DNA of 64,000 nt from Sphingobium sp. B2D3C (GCF_025961835.1 NZ_JAOQOK010000001.1:124001-188000); one strand, 5' to 3'; positions 36,168 through 45,682 are shown, numbered from the stretch's first letter. A program made the numbers and translations. Notes: generated by a model not told the origin, from the sequence alone.

Positions 36168-36650
36168 ATGAAAGACGGGAAGCGGCCGGAGGAGACCGGC
36201 CTGAACTGGGGTGCGCTCGATCAGGCAGTAGGCACAGTCGTTCGGCTGTTACGGAATGAGCTGTCGGTGCGGATCGTGGACGTCTATTCGTCATTCGGTC
36301 TGCGCCACGGCGCCCTCTCGACCATGGCGCTGATCGAGGCAAATCCCGATTGCTCCCAATCCGAAATCGCGCGGGAAGTCGCGATGGACGACTCGGCGAT
36401 GGTGGCGATCATCGACGATCTGGAAGCCCGCGGTCTTGCCCGCCGGATGCGCTCGACGCGGGACCGGCGGCGCAACACGCTATCGCTCACGCCGGAAGGC
36501 CAGCGCCTTGCCGCGCAGATGATCGCCCGCGCCCAGGATGTCGAGCAGCCGATTCATGATGCCTTGTCTGAGGAAGAGGTGAAAACGCTGCAGCAACTGC
36601 TGCGCCGGGCCTATGAGGCGATGCAGAAGTCTCCGCCAGCCACCGCTTAG
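36168..36650 (+). CDS. MarR-family transcription regulator
   Basis: 160 residues. The winged-helix core is clear: ALIEANPDCSQSEIAREVAMDDSAMVAIIDDLEARGL (cited by its parts: CSQSEIAREVAMDDSAM and DDLEARGL) and the wing RSTRDRRRNTLSLT. GAAGGGGAG precedes the ATG. It lies 99 bases after the oxygenase gene, so it may sense its substrate and control oxygenase and exporter. Confidence 0.9.
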   Translation: MKDGKRPEETGLNWGALDQAVGTVVRLLRNELSVRIVDVYSSFGLRHGALSTMALIEANPDCSQSEIAREVAMDDSAMVAIIDDLEARGLARRMRSTRDRRRNTLSLTPEGQRLAAQMIARAQDVEQPIHDALSEEEVKTLQQLLRRAYEAMQKSPPATA

Positions 36651-36666
36651 CGCATCCTGGCGGCGG

Positions 36667-38166
36667 TCAGCCTTCAGCCGGGGCGGTGGCCAGTCCGAGT
36701 TCGGGAATGCCAACCGAACGCCGCCCACCGAAGTCGGTCCGCACGACGATGAGGTCGCCCTTTTCCAGATAATCCAGCAATCGCCGGATTCGCCCCACCG
36801 AGCGCGTCCCATAAGCGCGGGCCAGCGCCTCGTCGTCGGGGCAGGGCTGCCCCTTGATCGCGGCGCGGGCGATGAGCAGGAACGGCGCGAGCACATCGTC
36901 CTGGACGCGGCTGGAGAGCGCGAGCGCGGCCTGCCAGCGCGGGTCTTCATCCTCCTCGCCACCCGCCACGGCGACCGCGAAGCGCCGGCGGAAGCTGAGC
37001 AGATCGATGCTGGGATTGCCGATCCGCTGCATCCGGCAGCGCACCGCGAAATCCTGGAACAGCGCGGCGGTCGAGCGATAGGTGCAGTCTTCTTCCGCAG
37101 CCATGTCGGCCAAAACCGCGCGGATCACCGGCTCGCGGGCAGGGCGGTCCGGCGTCTCGCTGGCGGCAGGACTGGCTGTCTCGATGCCGGCCTTTTCATC
37201 GAATGATGCAATGTTGGCGGCTTCGGGCGGGTCTTCGCGCTCCAGCCGGGCGCTGTTGTCGACGGCCGGGGGCGGCGCGATCAGCGCGGCGAAGAGTTCG
37301 GGCTGTTCCTCGCCCGGCTGCGGCGCCAGCAGATCCTCAAGATCGCTGGTCGGCTCACCGGGCAAGGGAATGAGGGAATGGGACGAGGTGCGCGCGCTCG
37401 TCTTCACCGCGCCGATCCTCACGGAAACGGGGCGGCGGCTGATCGCCGGGCCGAGCGCGAGGAAGCGGCCGCGCTCCAGATCGCGGATCTGCTCGGCCTG
37501 CCGTCGCTCCATGCCGAGCAGATCGGCCGCGCGCGCCATGTCGATATCGAGGAAGGTGCGGCCCATCAGGAAGTTGGAGGCTTCCGCCGCCACATTCTTC
37601 GCCAGCTTGGCGAGGCGCTGCGTGGCGATCACGCCAGCAAGGCCGCGCTTGCGGCCCCGGCACATCAGGTTGGTCATCGCCGCGAGCGACATGCGGCGAA
37701 TGTCGTCAGCCACTTCGCCGGCGGCGGCCGGGGCGAACATCTGGGCCTCGTCGACCACCACCAAAGCCGGATACCAATGCTCGCGGGGCGCATCGAACAA
37801 GGCAGCGATGAACTGGGCGGCGCAGCGCATCTGCGCTTCAAGCTCCAGCTCGTCCAGCGCCAGCACCACGGAGGCGCGGCGCGCCCGGACCTTGGCCGCC
37901 AGCGTCTCGATCTCGCCGGGATTATGCGCCGCGCCGTTGATGACGATGTGGCCGAACGGCTCGGCCAGCGTGACGAAATCCCCTTCCGGGTCGATCACCA
38001 CCTGCTGCAGCAGCCCGGCGCTTTCTTCCAGCATCCGGCGCAGAAGATGCGACTTTCCGGACCCGCTATTGCCCTGAACGAGCAGCCGGGTGGCCAGCAG
38101 TTCTTCCATGTCCATGGGCACCGGCGCGCCATGCGCATCCGTCCCGATCACGATTGAAGAGGTCAC
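36667..38166 (-). CDS. HerA/DUF87-like ATPase
   Basis: 499 residues. Walker A GNSGSGKS at 32-39 and Walker B VVVDE at 136-140, with an FtsK/HerA arrangement and the sensor-like ATQRLAKLAKNV. After about residue 260 the sequence becomes acidic and linker-like, then a C-terminal module from about 345. HerA-type ATPases act as hexameric DNA translocases; no NurA nuclease lies beside this gene, and no typical defence partner either. Widespread in alphaproteobacteria in this form, role unknown. Confidence 0.82.
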   Translation of the reverse strand: MTSSIVIGTDAHGAPVPMDMEELLATRLLVQGNSGSGKSHLLRRMLEESAGLLQQVVIDPEGDFVTLAEPFGHIVINGAAHNPGEIETLAAKVRARRASVVLALDELELEAQMRCAAQFIAALFDAPREHWYPALVVVDEAQMFAPAAAGEVADDIRRMSLAAMTNLMCRGRKRGLAGVIATQRLAKLAKNVAAEASNFLMGRTFLDIDMARAADLLGMERRQAEQIRDLERGRFLALGPAISRRPVSVRIGAVKTSARTSSHSLIPLPGEPTSDLEDLLAPQPGEEQPELFAALIAPPPAVDNSARLEREDPPEAANIASFDEKAGIETASPAASETPDRPAREPVIRAVLADMAAEEDCTYRSTAALFQDFAVRCRMQRIGNPSIDLLSFRRRFAVAVAGGEEDEDPRWQAALALSSRVQDDVLAPFLLIARAAIKGQPCPDDEALARAYGTRSVGRIRRLLDYLEKGDLIVVRTDFGGRRSVGIPELGLATAPAEG

Positions 38167-38317
38167 CGCGCCGTCATAGCCATGGACGGCGTGGGGGCAA
38201 GGGCTGGTTGGCTGTGCTGTTCGCGGGACAACCCGTCCGCGCCAATAGACGCAGGGCTTATGCGCCGAATTGCCGCCGGCTCATGTTGCAATTGCGAGGG
38301 CTTCCTATTAAGCGGCC

Positions 38318-39514
38318 ATGCAAATCGCTCGCAATATCAAGGTTTGTGTCTCGTTGAGAACGCGCAGTCTCCGCATCTGGTATCTCGTCCATAAATGGAC
38401 GAGCCTGATTTGCACGGCGTTCCTGCTGATGCTCTGCCTGACCGGCTTGCCGCTGATTTTCCATGACGAAATCGAGGTCATGACCGGGGAGGCACCGGCG
38501 ATGCAGGGGGCGGGCTCGTCCGGCGACGGGCCGGACCTGCAGCCGCTGGACGTCATGCTCGGCAAGGCGTTGGCCGCGCGGCCGGGCGAGGTGCCGGTGT
38601 TCATGGCCTTCGACAATGAGACGCCGATCCTCACGGTCACCACTGCCCCGGCACCGGATTCGCCGGGCCGTGCCATGACCATCCAGCTCTTCAACCGCGT
38701 GACCGGGGAGCCGGCGGGGCAAGTGGTCGAGGAAGGCGTGATGCACTTCCTCCTGCAGCTCCATACCGACATGTTCCTGGGCCTGCCGGGCATGCTGTTC
38801 CTCGGCGCGATGGGCGTGCTGTTCTTCGCCGCCATCGTCTCCGGCGTGGTTCTCTATGCGCCCTTCATGCGCAAGCTGGAGTTCGGGACGATCCGGGTCA
38901 GCCGCAGCCGCCGGCTCAAATGGCTGGATTACCACAATCTGCTCGGCATCGTGGCGCTGGCCTGGATGAGTGTCGTGGGCCTGACCGGGGTCATCAACGC
39001 GCTCGCGACGCCCATCATCAAGGTGTGGCAGATGAGCGAACTGGCCGAGATGACCGGCGCTTATGCCGGTCGCCCGGCCTTGCCGCCCGCGCGCTATGGT
39101 TCGCTGGACAAGGCCATGGCCGCCGCCCGACAGGCGTTGCCCGGCAACAATCCCCAATTCATCGCCTTTCCCGGCGGCTCGTACAGCAGCAAGCACCATT
39201 ATGCGGTGTTCTTCCAGGGCAACACGCCGCTCACCCAGCGCGCGCTCACCCCGGCGCTCATCGATGCCGAGACCGGCGTTCTGACGGACGTGCGGCCGAT
39301 GCCCTGGTACACGCTGGCCTTGCTCTATTCGCAGCCGCTGCACTTTGGCGATTATGGCGGGCTGCCGCTCAAGCTGCTCTGGGCGGCGTTGACGCTCTTC
39401 ACGATCGTCGTGCTGGGCTCCGGTCTCTATCTCTGGCTCGGCAAGCGCCGCGCGTCGCTGGCCGCCCGTGTGCGGGAGGTCGAGAGTGGCGGCCTTGTGG
39501 CGCCAGCCGAATGA
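38318..39514 (+). CDS. PepSY domain membrane protein, receptor partner
   Basis: 398 residues. The first helix is in the pattern LRIWYLVHKWTSLICTAFL, as in the PepSY_TM family; about three more hydrophobic helices lie near 155-180, 205-225 and at the C-terminus. It overlaps the 59-residue protein downstream (ATGA), which in turn precedes a TonB-dependent receptor, so the three make an uptake module, probably for ferric-siderophore reduction at the inner membrane. Confidence 0.85.
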   Translation: MQIARNIKVCVSLRTRSLRIWYLVHKWTSLICTAFLLMLCLTGLPLIFHDEIEVMTGEAPAMQGAGSSGDGPDLQPLDVMLGKALAARPGEVPVFMAFDNETPILTVTTAPAPDSPGRAMTIQLFNRVTGEPAGQVVEEGVMHFLLQLHTDMFLGLPGMLFLGAMGVLFFAAIVSGVVLYAPFMRKLEFGTIRVSRSRRLKWLDYHNLLGIVALAWMSVVGLTGVINALATPIIKVWQMSELAEMTGAYAGRPALPPARYGSLDKAMAAARQALPGNNPQFIAFPGGSYSSKHHYAVFFQGNTPLTQRALTPALIDAETGVLTDVRPMPWYTLALLYSQPLHFGDYGGLPLKLLWAALTLFTIVVLGSGLYLWLGKRRASLAARVREVESGGLVAPAE

Positions 39515-39690
39515 GCCGCCGCACGCCGCTCGGCCGCATCTTCGCGATGCCGCTCGCCCTCGCCCTGCTCAGCATCGTCGGTCTGGTCAGCGCGCTGACC
39601 GGCGATGGCTGGGCCGACGCTTTGTCCTGGATCGCGCTGGCCGCGCCGCTCGCCGCCACCCTCTGGGCTTTCCGATATCACCGATCATGA
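39511..39690 (+). CDS. Small membrane protein of the PepSY/receptor operon
   Basis: 59 residues starting from the ATG in the ATGA overlap with the PepSY gene. Two hydrophobic segments (about 12-28 and 36-52) end in FRYHRS. Small membrane proteins at this place are known in sphingomonad iron modules, but no function is assigned. It is too short for a reliable homology call by eye. Confidence 0.7.
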   Translation: MSRRTPLGRIFAMPLALALLSIVGLVSALTGDGWADALSWIALAAPLAATLWAFRYHRS

Positions 39691-39733
39691 GAACAAGCCG
39701 CGCATGCAAGCGCGTTTCAAAGGGAAAAGACGC

Positions 39734-41878
39734 ATGAATTTCGATCGTTCCAGCCAAATGTTGAAAGCTGCGCTGATCGCCTCGGTCGCCGCGGTGGCCA
39801 TGCCTGCTGCGGCGCAGGAGGCCAGCGAGATCATCGTCACGGCGCAGCGCGAGAATCGCACGCAGGTGAGCCGCGAGGGAAGCGTCGGCGTGCTCGGCAA
39901 CCAGTCCGCCGAGAATGTGCCGTTCAGCGTGAAGAGCTATAACGCGGCGCTCATCCTCAACCAGCAGCCGCAGACGCTGGGACAGGTGCTGGAGAACGAT
40001 CCCTCCGTCCGCACGACCTACGGCTTTGGCAACGCGCAGGAAGTGTTTGTCATTCGCGGCTTCACGCTGGCCAGCGACGATGTCGGCTTTGACGGCCTCT
40101 ATGGCATCGTCCCCCGCCAGCTCGTCGCGCCGGAGCTTTACGAGTCGGTACAGGTGCTGAACGGCGCGAGCGCCTTCCTCAATGGCGCTGCGCCCGGTGG
40201 CGGCGGCCTTGGCGGCAGCGTCAACCTCGTCCCCAAGCGGGCAACGGCGGACGGCCTGAAGCGCGCGACGCTGAATTATACCTCCAGCGAGCATTTCGGC
40301 GGCAGCCTTGATGTCGGCCAGCGCTTTGGCGACGGTGCGTTCGGCGTGCGGCTGAATGCCGTGGCCCGTCGCGGCGATGTCGCTATCGACGACGAGTTCC
40401 GCAGCACCTATCTGGTCGGCGGCGCGTTCGACTATAATTCCGGGCCGCTGCGCATGTCGTTGGATGTGGCCTATCAGCGGATGCATGTGCGCAGCCTGCG
40501 GCCCAAGCTGCGTTTCGCTGGCGCCATTCCGGCCGTACCCGCGCCCGACACCAACTATGCCCAGCCATGGACCTACACCACGGCGCGCGACATTTTCGGC
40601 ATCGCCAAGTTGGAATATGACCTCGCCGACGACGTGCTGTTTTATGCCTCGGCCGGCGCGCGCGACAGCAGCGAGCATGGCATCTACGGCAGCATCGTCT
40701 TGGCGGACGCCGTCACCGGCGCTGCGGATTACTCGAGTTCGTACATCCCCCGCACCGATAACAATGAGAGTGTTCAGGCCGGCCTGCGCGCCAAGTTCGG
40801 CAATGATGTTATGAGCAGTCAGGCCAATATCGGCGGCTCGGTGAACTGGCTCACCAATCGCAATGCTTACGAGTTTTATACGTCGAGCGGCATGACCAAC
40901 ATCTACAATCCGGTCGTGCTTCCCCGGTCCTCGGCGGTGACGTTTGCCGGCGGCGATATCAATGATCCCTATCCGATCGAGCGCAGTCGTCTGGCGAGCG
41001 TGTTCGCATCCAACACGCTTGGCTTCTTGGATGACCGCGTTTTGCTCACCGGCGGCGTTCGCATTCAGGCGATCAAGAGCAGGAGCTATTCTGCGTTCGG
41101 CGGCGCTCTCACCTCCACCTATGACGAAAGCGAGCTGACCCCGGTCGCTGGTCTCGTCATCAAACCGGTGGAGGGCCTATCGCTCTTCGCCAATCGCATC
41201 GAGGGCCTGCAGCGCGGCGCCACCGCGCCGAACGAGGCGGCCGTCATCAATCGTGGTGAGGTGCTGGCGCCGTTCAAGTCCACCCAATATGAGTTTGGCG
41301 GCAAGCTCAACATCGGCGGCATCGCGGCTTCACTCGCCTTCTACCAGACCGATAAGCCCAGCGCTTATGCGATTCCCGATCCGGAAGGGTCGGGCCTGCT
41401 GCGCTACGGCGCCTATGGCAAGCAGCGCAATCGGGGCATCGAGGTCTCACTGGATGGCGAACTGACGAAGGGCCTGTACCTCATCGCCGGTGCCTCGGTG
41501 AATGAAGCCAAGTTCCGCGAGACGCTGAATGGCGTCAATGAAGGCAACAGTGTGCCGGGCATTCCGGACTATCTCGTGAACGCCGGACTCGAGTGGGACA
41601 CCGCGTTCGTCCCCGGCCTCACGCTGACCGGGCGCGTCGTCCACACCGGCAAACAGATGGCAGACAATGCCAACACCCTGCGCCTGCCCGAGTGGACGCG
41701 CGTCGATCTTGGCGCGCGCTATGTCGCGGTACTGGGCTCGCAGCCGGTCACCTTCCGCTTCAACGTCGATAATGTCGCTAATGAACGGTACTGGGCTTCC
41801 GCCTTCGATGCGTTCAGCCCCCAACTCCTGCAGGGCGCGCCGCGCACTTACAAGGCGTCTCTGTCCGTCGATTTCTGA
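39734..41878 (+). CDS. TonB-dependent siderophore-type receptor
   Basis: 714 residues. Signal peptide ends at PAAAQ; SEIIVTAQ resembles a TonB box. The plug has the FhuA/FhuE-type wording QPQTLGQVLENDPSV and VFVIRGF, and SVQVLNGASAFLNGAAPGGG, typical of siderophore receptors. The barrel closes with YKASLSVDF. Third gene of the PepSY operon, closed by a strong terminator. Ligand unknown. Confidence 0.92.
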   Translation: MNFDRSSQMLKAALIASVAAVAMPAAAQEASEIIVTAQRENRTQVSREGSVGVLGNQSAENVPFSVKSYNAALILNQQPQTLGQVLENDPSVRTTYGFGNAQEVFVIRGFTLASDDVGFDGLYGIVPRQLVAPELYESVQVLNGASAFLNGAAPGGGGLGGSVNLVPKRATADGLKRATLNYTSSEHFGGSLDVGQRFGDGAFGVRLNAVARRGDVAIDDEFRSTYLVGGAFDYNSGPLRMSLDVAYQRMHVRSLRPKLRFAGAIPAVPAPDTNYAQPWTYTTARDIFGIAKLEYDLADDVLFYASAGARDSSEHGIYGSIVLADAVTGAADYSSSYIPRTDNNESVQAGLRAKFGNDVMSSQANIGGSVNWLTNRNAYEFYTSSGMTNIYNPVVLPRSSAVTFAGGDINDPYPIERSRLASVFASNTLGFLDDRVLLTGGVRIQAIKSRSYSAFGGALTSTYDESELTPVAGLVIKPVEGLSLFANRIEGLQRGATAPNEAAVINRGEVLAPFKSTQYEFGGKLNIGGIAASLAFYQTDKPSAYAIPDPEGSGLLRYGAYGKQRNRGIEVSLDGELTKGLYLIAGASVNEAKFRETLNGVNEGNSVPGIPDYLVNAGLEWDTAFVPGLTLTGRVVHTGKQMADNANTLRLPEWTRVDLGARYVAVLGSQPVTFRFNVDNVANERYWASAFDAFSPQLLQGAPRTYKASLSVDF

Positions 41879-41893
41879 CCGGACTGTCACCAC

Positions 41894-41932
41894 AAAAAGG
41901 GGCCGGACGTCGATGACGCCCGGCCCCTTTTG
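41894..41932. terminator. Strong bidirectional terminator after the siderophore receptor
   Basis: A-run, GGGGCCGG, loop, CCGGCCCC, T-run: AAAAAGGGGCCGG at the left pairs with CCGGCCCCTTTT at the right. It serves both the plus-strand receptor gene and the minus-strand decarboxylase gene that converges on it. Confidence 0.9.
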
Positions 41933-41952
41933 CTAGGTTTAGTCAGTCGCCG

Positions 41953-42993
41953 TCAGTCGCTGAGCGGCGCGATGTGGAAGATGCGCTCGGCATTGCCGTG
42001 GTACAGCGCGTGGCGCTCTGCGTCGGTCACCGGCGCCGCATCCATGAAATCCACTGCCGGCTGCTGCGGTTGATAGGGGTAATCAATTGCCCAGAGCACA
42101 TTATCGATGCCGAGCTTGTCGATGGTGTAGCGCAGCGCCAGCGGGTCTTCGACGCCGCTCGTCGTCACCACAAAGTTACGCTGGAAATATTCCGCGATGC
42201 TCAGTTTCGTCTTCGGCGCGCGGCTGATCTTCTGGGCGCGGCTGTTCATGAAATTGATGCGCCAGATCCAGAAGGGAATCGCCTCGCCCATATGGCCGAT
42301 GCAGATCTTGAGCTTGGGGAAGGCATCGAACACGCCGCTGGCCATCATCCGCACGACATGCGTGCCGACCTCGACGCCATAGCCCCACATGGCGCTGTCC
42401 ATGCCGTAATCCTGCAAAGGCCCCTTCAGCGTGTCGGAGGCGGCGCGCGGGTGGATGTAGATGCAGGCATCGAGCGCTTCGGCGGCTTCGAGGCAGGGCC
42501 AATATTTGGGATCGTCCAGATATTCGCCATGGGTGTGGCTGTTGAGGATGAAGCCGTTCAGCTTCAGATCATTGATCGCCCGCTCCATTTCCTTTGCCGC
42601 GCGCTTGGGGCTGTGGGGGGCGAAGCTGGCGAGGCCGGCGAAGCGATCGGGACGCTTGCGGCAGATCTCGGCCAGCCGGTCATTGGCGAGCGCGGCCAGA
42701 TCGGTCGCCGTGTCGGCATCGAACATCTGCACGCCCGGCGCGGTGAGCGAGAGCAGGTGCATGTCCACGCCCAGCGCGTCCATCTCCGGCAGGCGCTTTT
42801 CCTCGATATCGAGCAGGCCATCGAGGAAGTTCATCGCGGCATAGCCGGTCGCATTTTCTGGCGGATCGTAGATGCCACCGACGAGCAGCTTGTCGAGGCT
42901 TTGCGATGGCCCGCGCGTCACATCCCGCAGGGCATGAGCGACCTCGGGGATCGACCAGGCTTCTTCGGTGGCGATCTTGCGCATCTTCGTCAT
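41953..42993 (-). CDS. Amidohydrolase-family decarboxylase (LigW / gamma-resorcylate decarboxylase type)
   Basis: 346 residues. It opens with KIATEEA, where a glutamate replaces the HxH of hydrolases, as in the non-oxidative aromatic decarboxylases LigW and gamma-resorcylate decarboxylase. YIHP with His181, GHMGEA with His234 and WAIDYPYQ with Asp304 give the metal site. It is coupled to an aromatic-acid symporter gene (ATGA), so uptake followed by decarboxylation of an aromatic acid is the likely job. Exact substrate unknown; related hydrolases cannot be excluded. Confidence 0.85.
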   Translation of the reverse strand: MTKMRKIATEEAWSIPEVAHALRDVTRGPSQSLDKLLVGGIYDPPENATGYAAMNFLDGLLDIEEKRLPEMDALGVDMHLLSLTAPGVQMFDADTATDLAALANDRLAEICRKRPDRFAGLASFAPHSPKRAAKEMERAINDLKLNGFILNSHTHGEYLDDPKYWPCLEAAEALDACIYIHPRAASDTLKGPLQDYGMDSAMWGYGVEVGTHVVRMMASGVFDAFPKLKICIGHMGEAIPFWIWRINFMNSRAQKISRAPKTKLSIAEYFQRNFVVTTSGVEDPLALRYTIDKLGIDNVLWAIDYPYQPQQPAVDFMDAAPVTDAERHALYHGNAERIFHIAPLSD

Positions 42994-44261
42994 CGGGCAG
43001 TCTCCATGATGGGGGCGGAAAGGGGAGCCGGGCTGTCCTGAGCGCTGGTCTCGGGGGCGGCAGGCCCGGTCCGGCGGGCGAGCCAGAGCGCCAGCGCGGC
43101 AGCGATCACCAGCGGGATGACCGGCAGGATGAAGAAGGTGCGTGGCGCCGAAAGGCCGAGCAGCACCGCAAGCGAGCCGACCAGCGGCCCGGCGATCGAG
43201 CCAACGCGCCCCATGCCGAGCGCCCAGCCAAGGCCGGAGGCGCGCATGGTCGCGGGGTAGGTGGCGCCGCACGAGCCATTGAGGCCATTCTGCGTGCCGG
43301 TGCTGAACAGGCCGACCAGCACGAGCAACACGGTGAGGCCGACAATGCCCCAATCATGCACGGTGATGATCGCCAAGGTAAGCGCGCCAAGCCCTGCGAA
43401 CAGCGCCACGACCGACCAGTTGCGGCGCACCAGCAACAGGCTGGCGACCACACCGCCGACCACGCCGCCGGCATGGGTGCCGGTGGCGATCCATGAGGCG
43501 GTGGTCGTCGAATAGCCCTGATCCTTGACCAGCAGGGGCACCCAGCCGCTCACCAGATAGACGACCATCAGCACTAGCGCGAAGATGATCCAGATCGCGA
43601 TCGTGCGGGCGCGCTGGGCGGGGGAAAGGATGGCCGAAAGGCCGCGCTCGCCCGGCGCATGGGTCTGTGCGCGGTTGAGGACCGGGCTTTCCGGCAGGCC
43701 GATCCACAGCAGCGCTGCAATCGCGATGGGCAGGAGACCGCCGAGGATGAACAAGCTCTGCCAGCCATAAGGCGCAAGCAGCTTGGCGGCGGCGATCCCG
43801 GCGAGAACCCCGCCAAAGGTGATGCCGATGCCGACCAGCGCCGTCGCCCGCGCGAGATATTTGCGCGGCGCCAGTTCGCCGGCCAGCGCCAGCGCATTGG
43901 GCAGCACGGCGCCGAGGCCAATGCCGATGAGGAAGCGCAGCACGATGAGTTGCGTCAGGTTGGTCGCCAGCGCGCCGACCAGCGACATGATGCCATAGCC
44001 GATGCAGCAACTGATCAGGATCGTCCGGCGACCCAGCCTGTCGCCCTGCGGACCGATGAACACGGCGCCGATCAGGACGCCGAACAGGCTGGCGGAGAGC
44101 AGCGGGCCGATCTCGGCGCGGCTGACGCCAAAGTCCTCCAGGATGGAGGGCGCGGCGAAATTGGCGGCCTGCAGGTCGAAGCCTTCGACCATCAGCGCGA
44201 TGAGGATCAGCACGAACCCGCCCCAGCCGCGCGCGCTCGTCGCTTCGCTCGTCCCCGTCAT
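42990..44261 (-). CDS. MFS transporter, aromatic acid:H+ symporter (AAHS) type
   Basis: 423 residues with about 12 hydrophobic segments. MVEGFDLQAANF in the first helix is the AAHS family mark (GFD/E motif), followed by GDRLGRRTIL and, in the second half, GWVPLLVKDQGYS. Family members import 4-hydroxybenzoate, protocatechuate, vanillate and similar acids. Upstream of and coupled to the decarboxylase gene. Confidence 0.88.
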   Translation of the reverse strand: MTGTSEATSARGWGGFVLILIALMVEGFDLQAANFAAPSILEDFGVSRAEIGPLLSASLFGVLIGAVFIGPQGDRLGRRTILISCCIGYGIMSLVGALATNLTQLIVLRFLIGIGLGAVLPNALALAGELAPRKYLARATALVGIGITFGGVLAGIAAAKLLAPYGWQSLFILGGLLPIAIAALLWIGLPESPVLNRAQTHAPGERGLSAILSPAQRARTIAIWIIFALVLMVVYLVSGWVPLLVKDQGYSTTTASWIATGTHAGGVVGGVVASLLLVRRNWSVVALFAGLGALTLAIITVHDWGIVGLTVLLVLVGLFSTGTQNGLNGSCGATYPATMRASGLGWALGMGRVGSIAGPLVGSLAVLLGLSAPRTFFILPVIPLVIAAALALWLARRTGPAAPETSAQDSPAPLSAPIMETAR

Positions 44262-44386
44262 GCCCTCTCCTTCACCTGCTGGCGTTGCGCCATCATAGCG
44301 CGCTTTGCGGCGGCCAATGCAAGTTGAAAGATCATCAATGCGAGGCTGTTGAGCGGTTCAGGGGACCGGTTTGGCGCCTCGCTTCA

Positions 44387-45580
44387 TTACTCGCCCTTGC
44401 GGCGCGTGCGCACCCATTCGGTCTCGCGCTTCTTGACCAGTCGTAGATAGACGGGGATTTTCCATAGAATGTAGAGCGGGATGCGCGCCAGCGTTGCGGC
44501 CGAGACCGTGTCCCGCCCATCGCGCATCCAGGCGAAGGCCAACAGCAGCGCGACCAGTGCGAGCAACCCCGCCAGCGTAGCAGGCGCGGCAGCGGTGGCG
44601 CCCAGCAGCGCGAGCCCGGCGCTCACCACAAGCGCGATCAGGCTCAGGCTCATCAACAGGGCCAGCGGCGGCACGAGCAGGCTCAGGCCAAACCAGGCGA
44701 GGCTCGGCTTGGCCTTGGCGATACCCTCAAGCACGACCGGTGCGCCTTGCTGCAGGGCGGTCTGGATATAGCCATGCTCCCAGCGCGCCCGCTGCGTAAG
44801 CGTGTCGCTCTGGCTCGCTGGGTCGCTCCAGGTCGTCGCGGCCTCCAGATAGCGGGGCGCTGCGCCTGCGCGCGCGAAATGGAGGCCGAGCACAAGGTCT
44901 TCGACCAGGTGGCTCGTCGCCAGCGGCGCCGACTCGATCAATGCCCATGGGAAGGCCATGCCGGTGCCGCCGAGAATGGCGGGCGATCCCATAATCGAGG
45001 CGCCGCGCTGGCGGACGCGGTTCTTGATGAGCATCGCAAAGTTGGAAATCTGCGTCATCGCCCCGTCATCGGCGGCTGAGCGGAGCAGGTAGCAGCTCTG
45101 CACCGGGCGCTGGCTGGCGCAGGTCGTGTCGATCAGCGCGCGCAGAGACGCACCGTCGATTTCGCAGTCCGCGTCCAGCACCACAATACAAGCCGGCGGC
45201 GGGGCGTCGGTCGCGGCCTTGATCCAGTCCCGCCCGAAGGCCAGCGCATGGCCCTTGCCGCGTTGGCTGGGGTCATTGCGCTCGATAACCTGTGCCCCAG
45301 CCGCGCGCGCGGCGGCGGCGGTGTCGTCCGTGCAATTGTCGGCAATAACGAGGAGGCGGATGTGCGCATCCAGCGCCGGCTGCAGGAGAGCGATGGTGCG
45401 GGCAATGCCGGAAGCCTCATTATGGGCGGGCATCAAGATGGCGGCGCTATGGGGGGCGGCGGTGCGCGGTCTTGCCGGGCTAACGGCGATCAGGCCGAGG
45501 GCCAGCTCCACGGCCAGCACGGCCAGCAGGAGCACGGGTATGGCAATGATGAGCCAAGCCAGAGAGTCGAGGATCATCAT
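44387..45580 (-). CDS. Glycosyltransferase family 2, membrane-anchored
   Basis: 397 residues. One N-terminal membrane helix (about 8-32), then the GT-A catalytic domain with ILMPAHNEASG, ADNCTDDT, VLDADCEI and the acceptor part ARWEHGY (Q/RxxRW-like), followed by several C-terminal helices from about 300. This layout fits processive or exopolysaccharide transferases. An EpsD-like isomerase gene lies upstream on the same strand, which supports a polysaccharide role. Confidence 0.87.
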   Translation of the reverse strand: MMILDSLAWLIIAIPVLLLAVLAVELALGLIAVSPARPRTAAPHSAAILMPAHNEASGIARTIALLQPALDAHIRLLVIADNCTDDTAAAARAAGAQVIERNDPSQRGKGHALAFGRDWIKAATDAPPPACIVVLDADCEIDGASLRALIDTTCASQRPVQSCYLLRSAADDGAMTQISNFAMLIKNRVRQRGASIMGSPAILGGTGMAFPWALIESAPLATSHLVEDLVLGLHFARAGAAPRYLEAATTWSDPASQSDTLTQRARWEHGYIQTALQQGAPVVLEGIAKAKPSLAWFGLSLLVPPLALLMSLSLIALVVSAGLALLGATAAAPATLAGLLALVALLLAFAWMRDGRDTVSAATLARIPLYILWKIPVYLRLVKKRETEWVRTRRKGE

Positions 45581-45682
45581 GCCTTCATTCCCGCGTCCGG
45601 CGACTGGCGCGTCGACGCTTCGAGGGGGCGGAGAGGAGGCCGGTGCCTCCTCCCCTCATATCATGCGAAAAACGCGGGGCCG

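Noticed and set aside
45633..45652. GAGGAGGC/GCCTCCTC hairpin between the EpsD-like and glycosyltransferase genes as a terminator
   Set aside because: A perfect 8-pair stem but without a T-run on the minus strand, so termination there is not supported.
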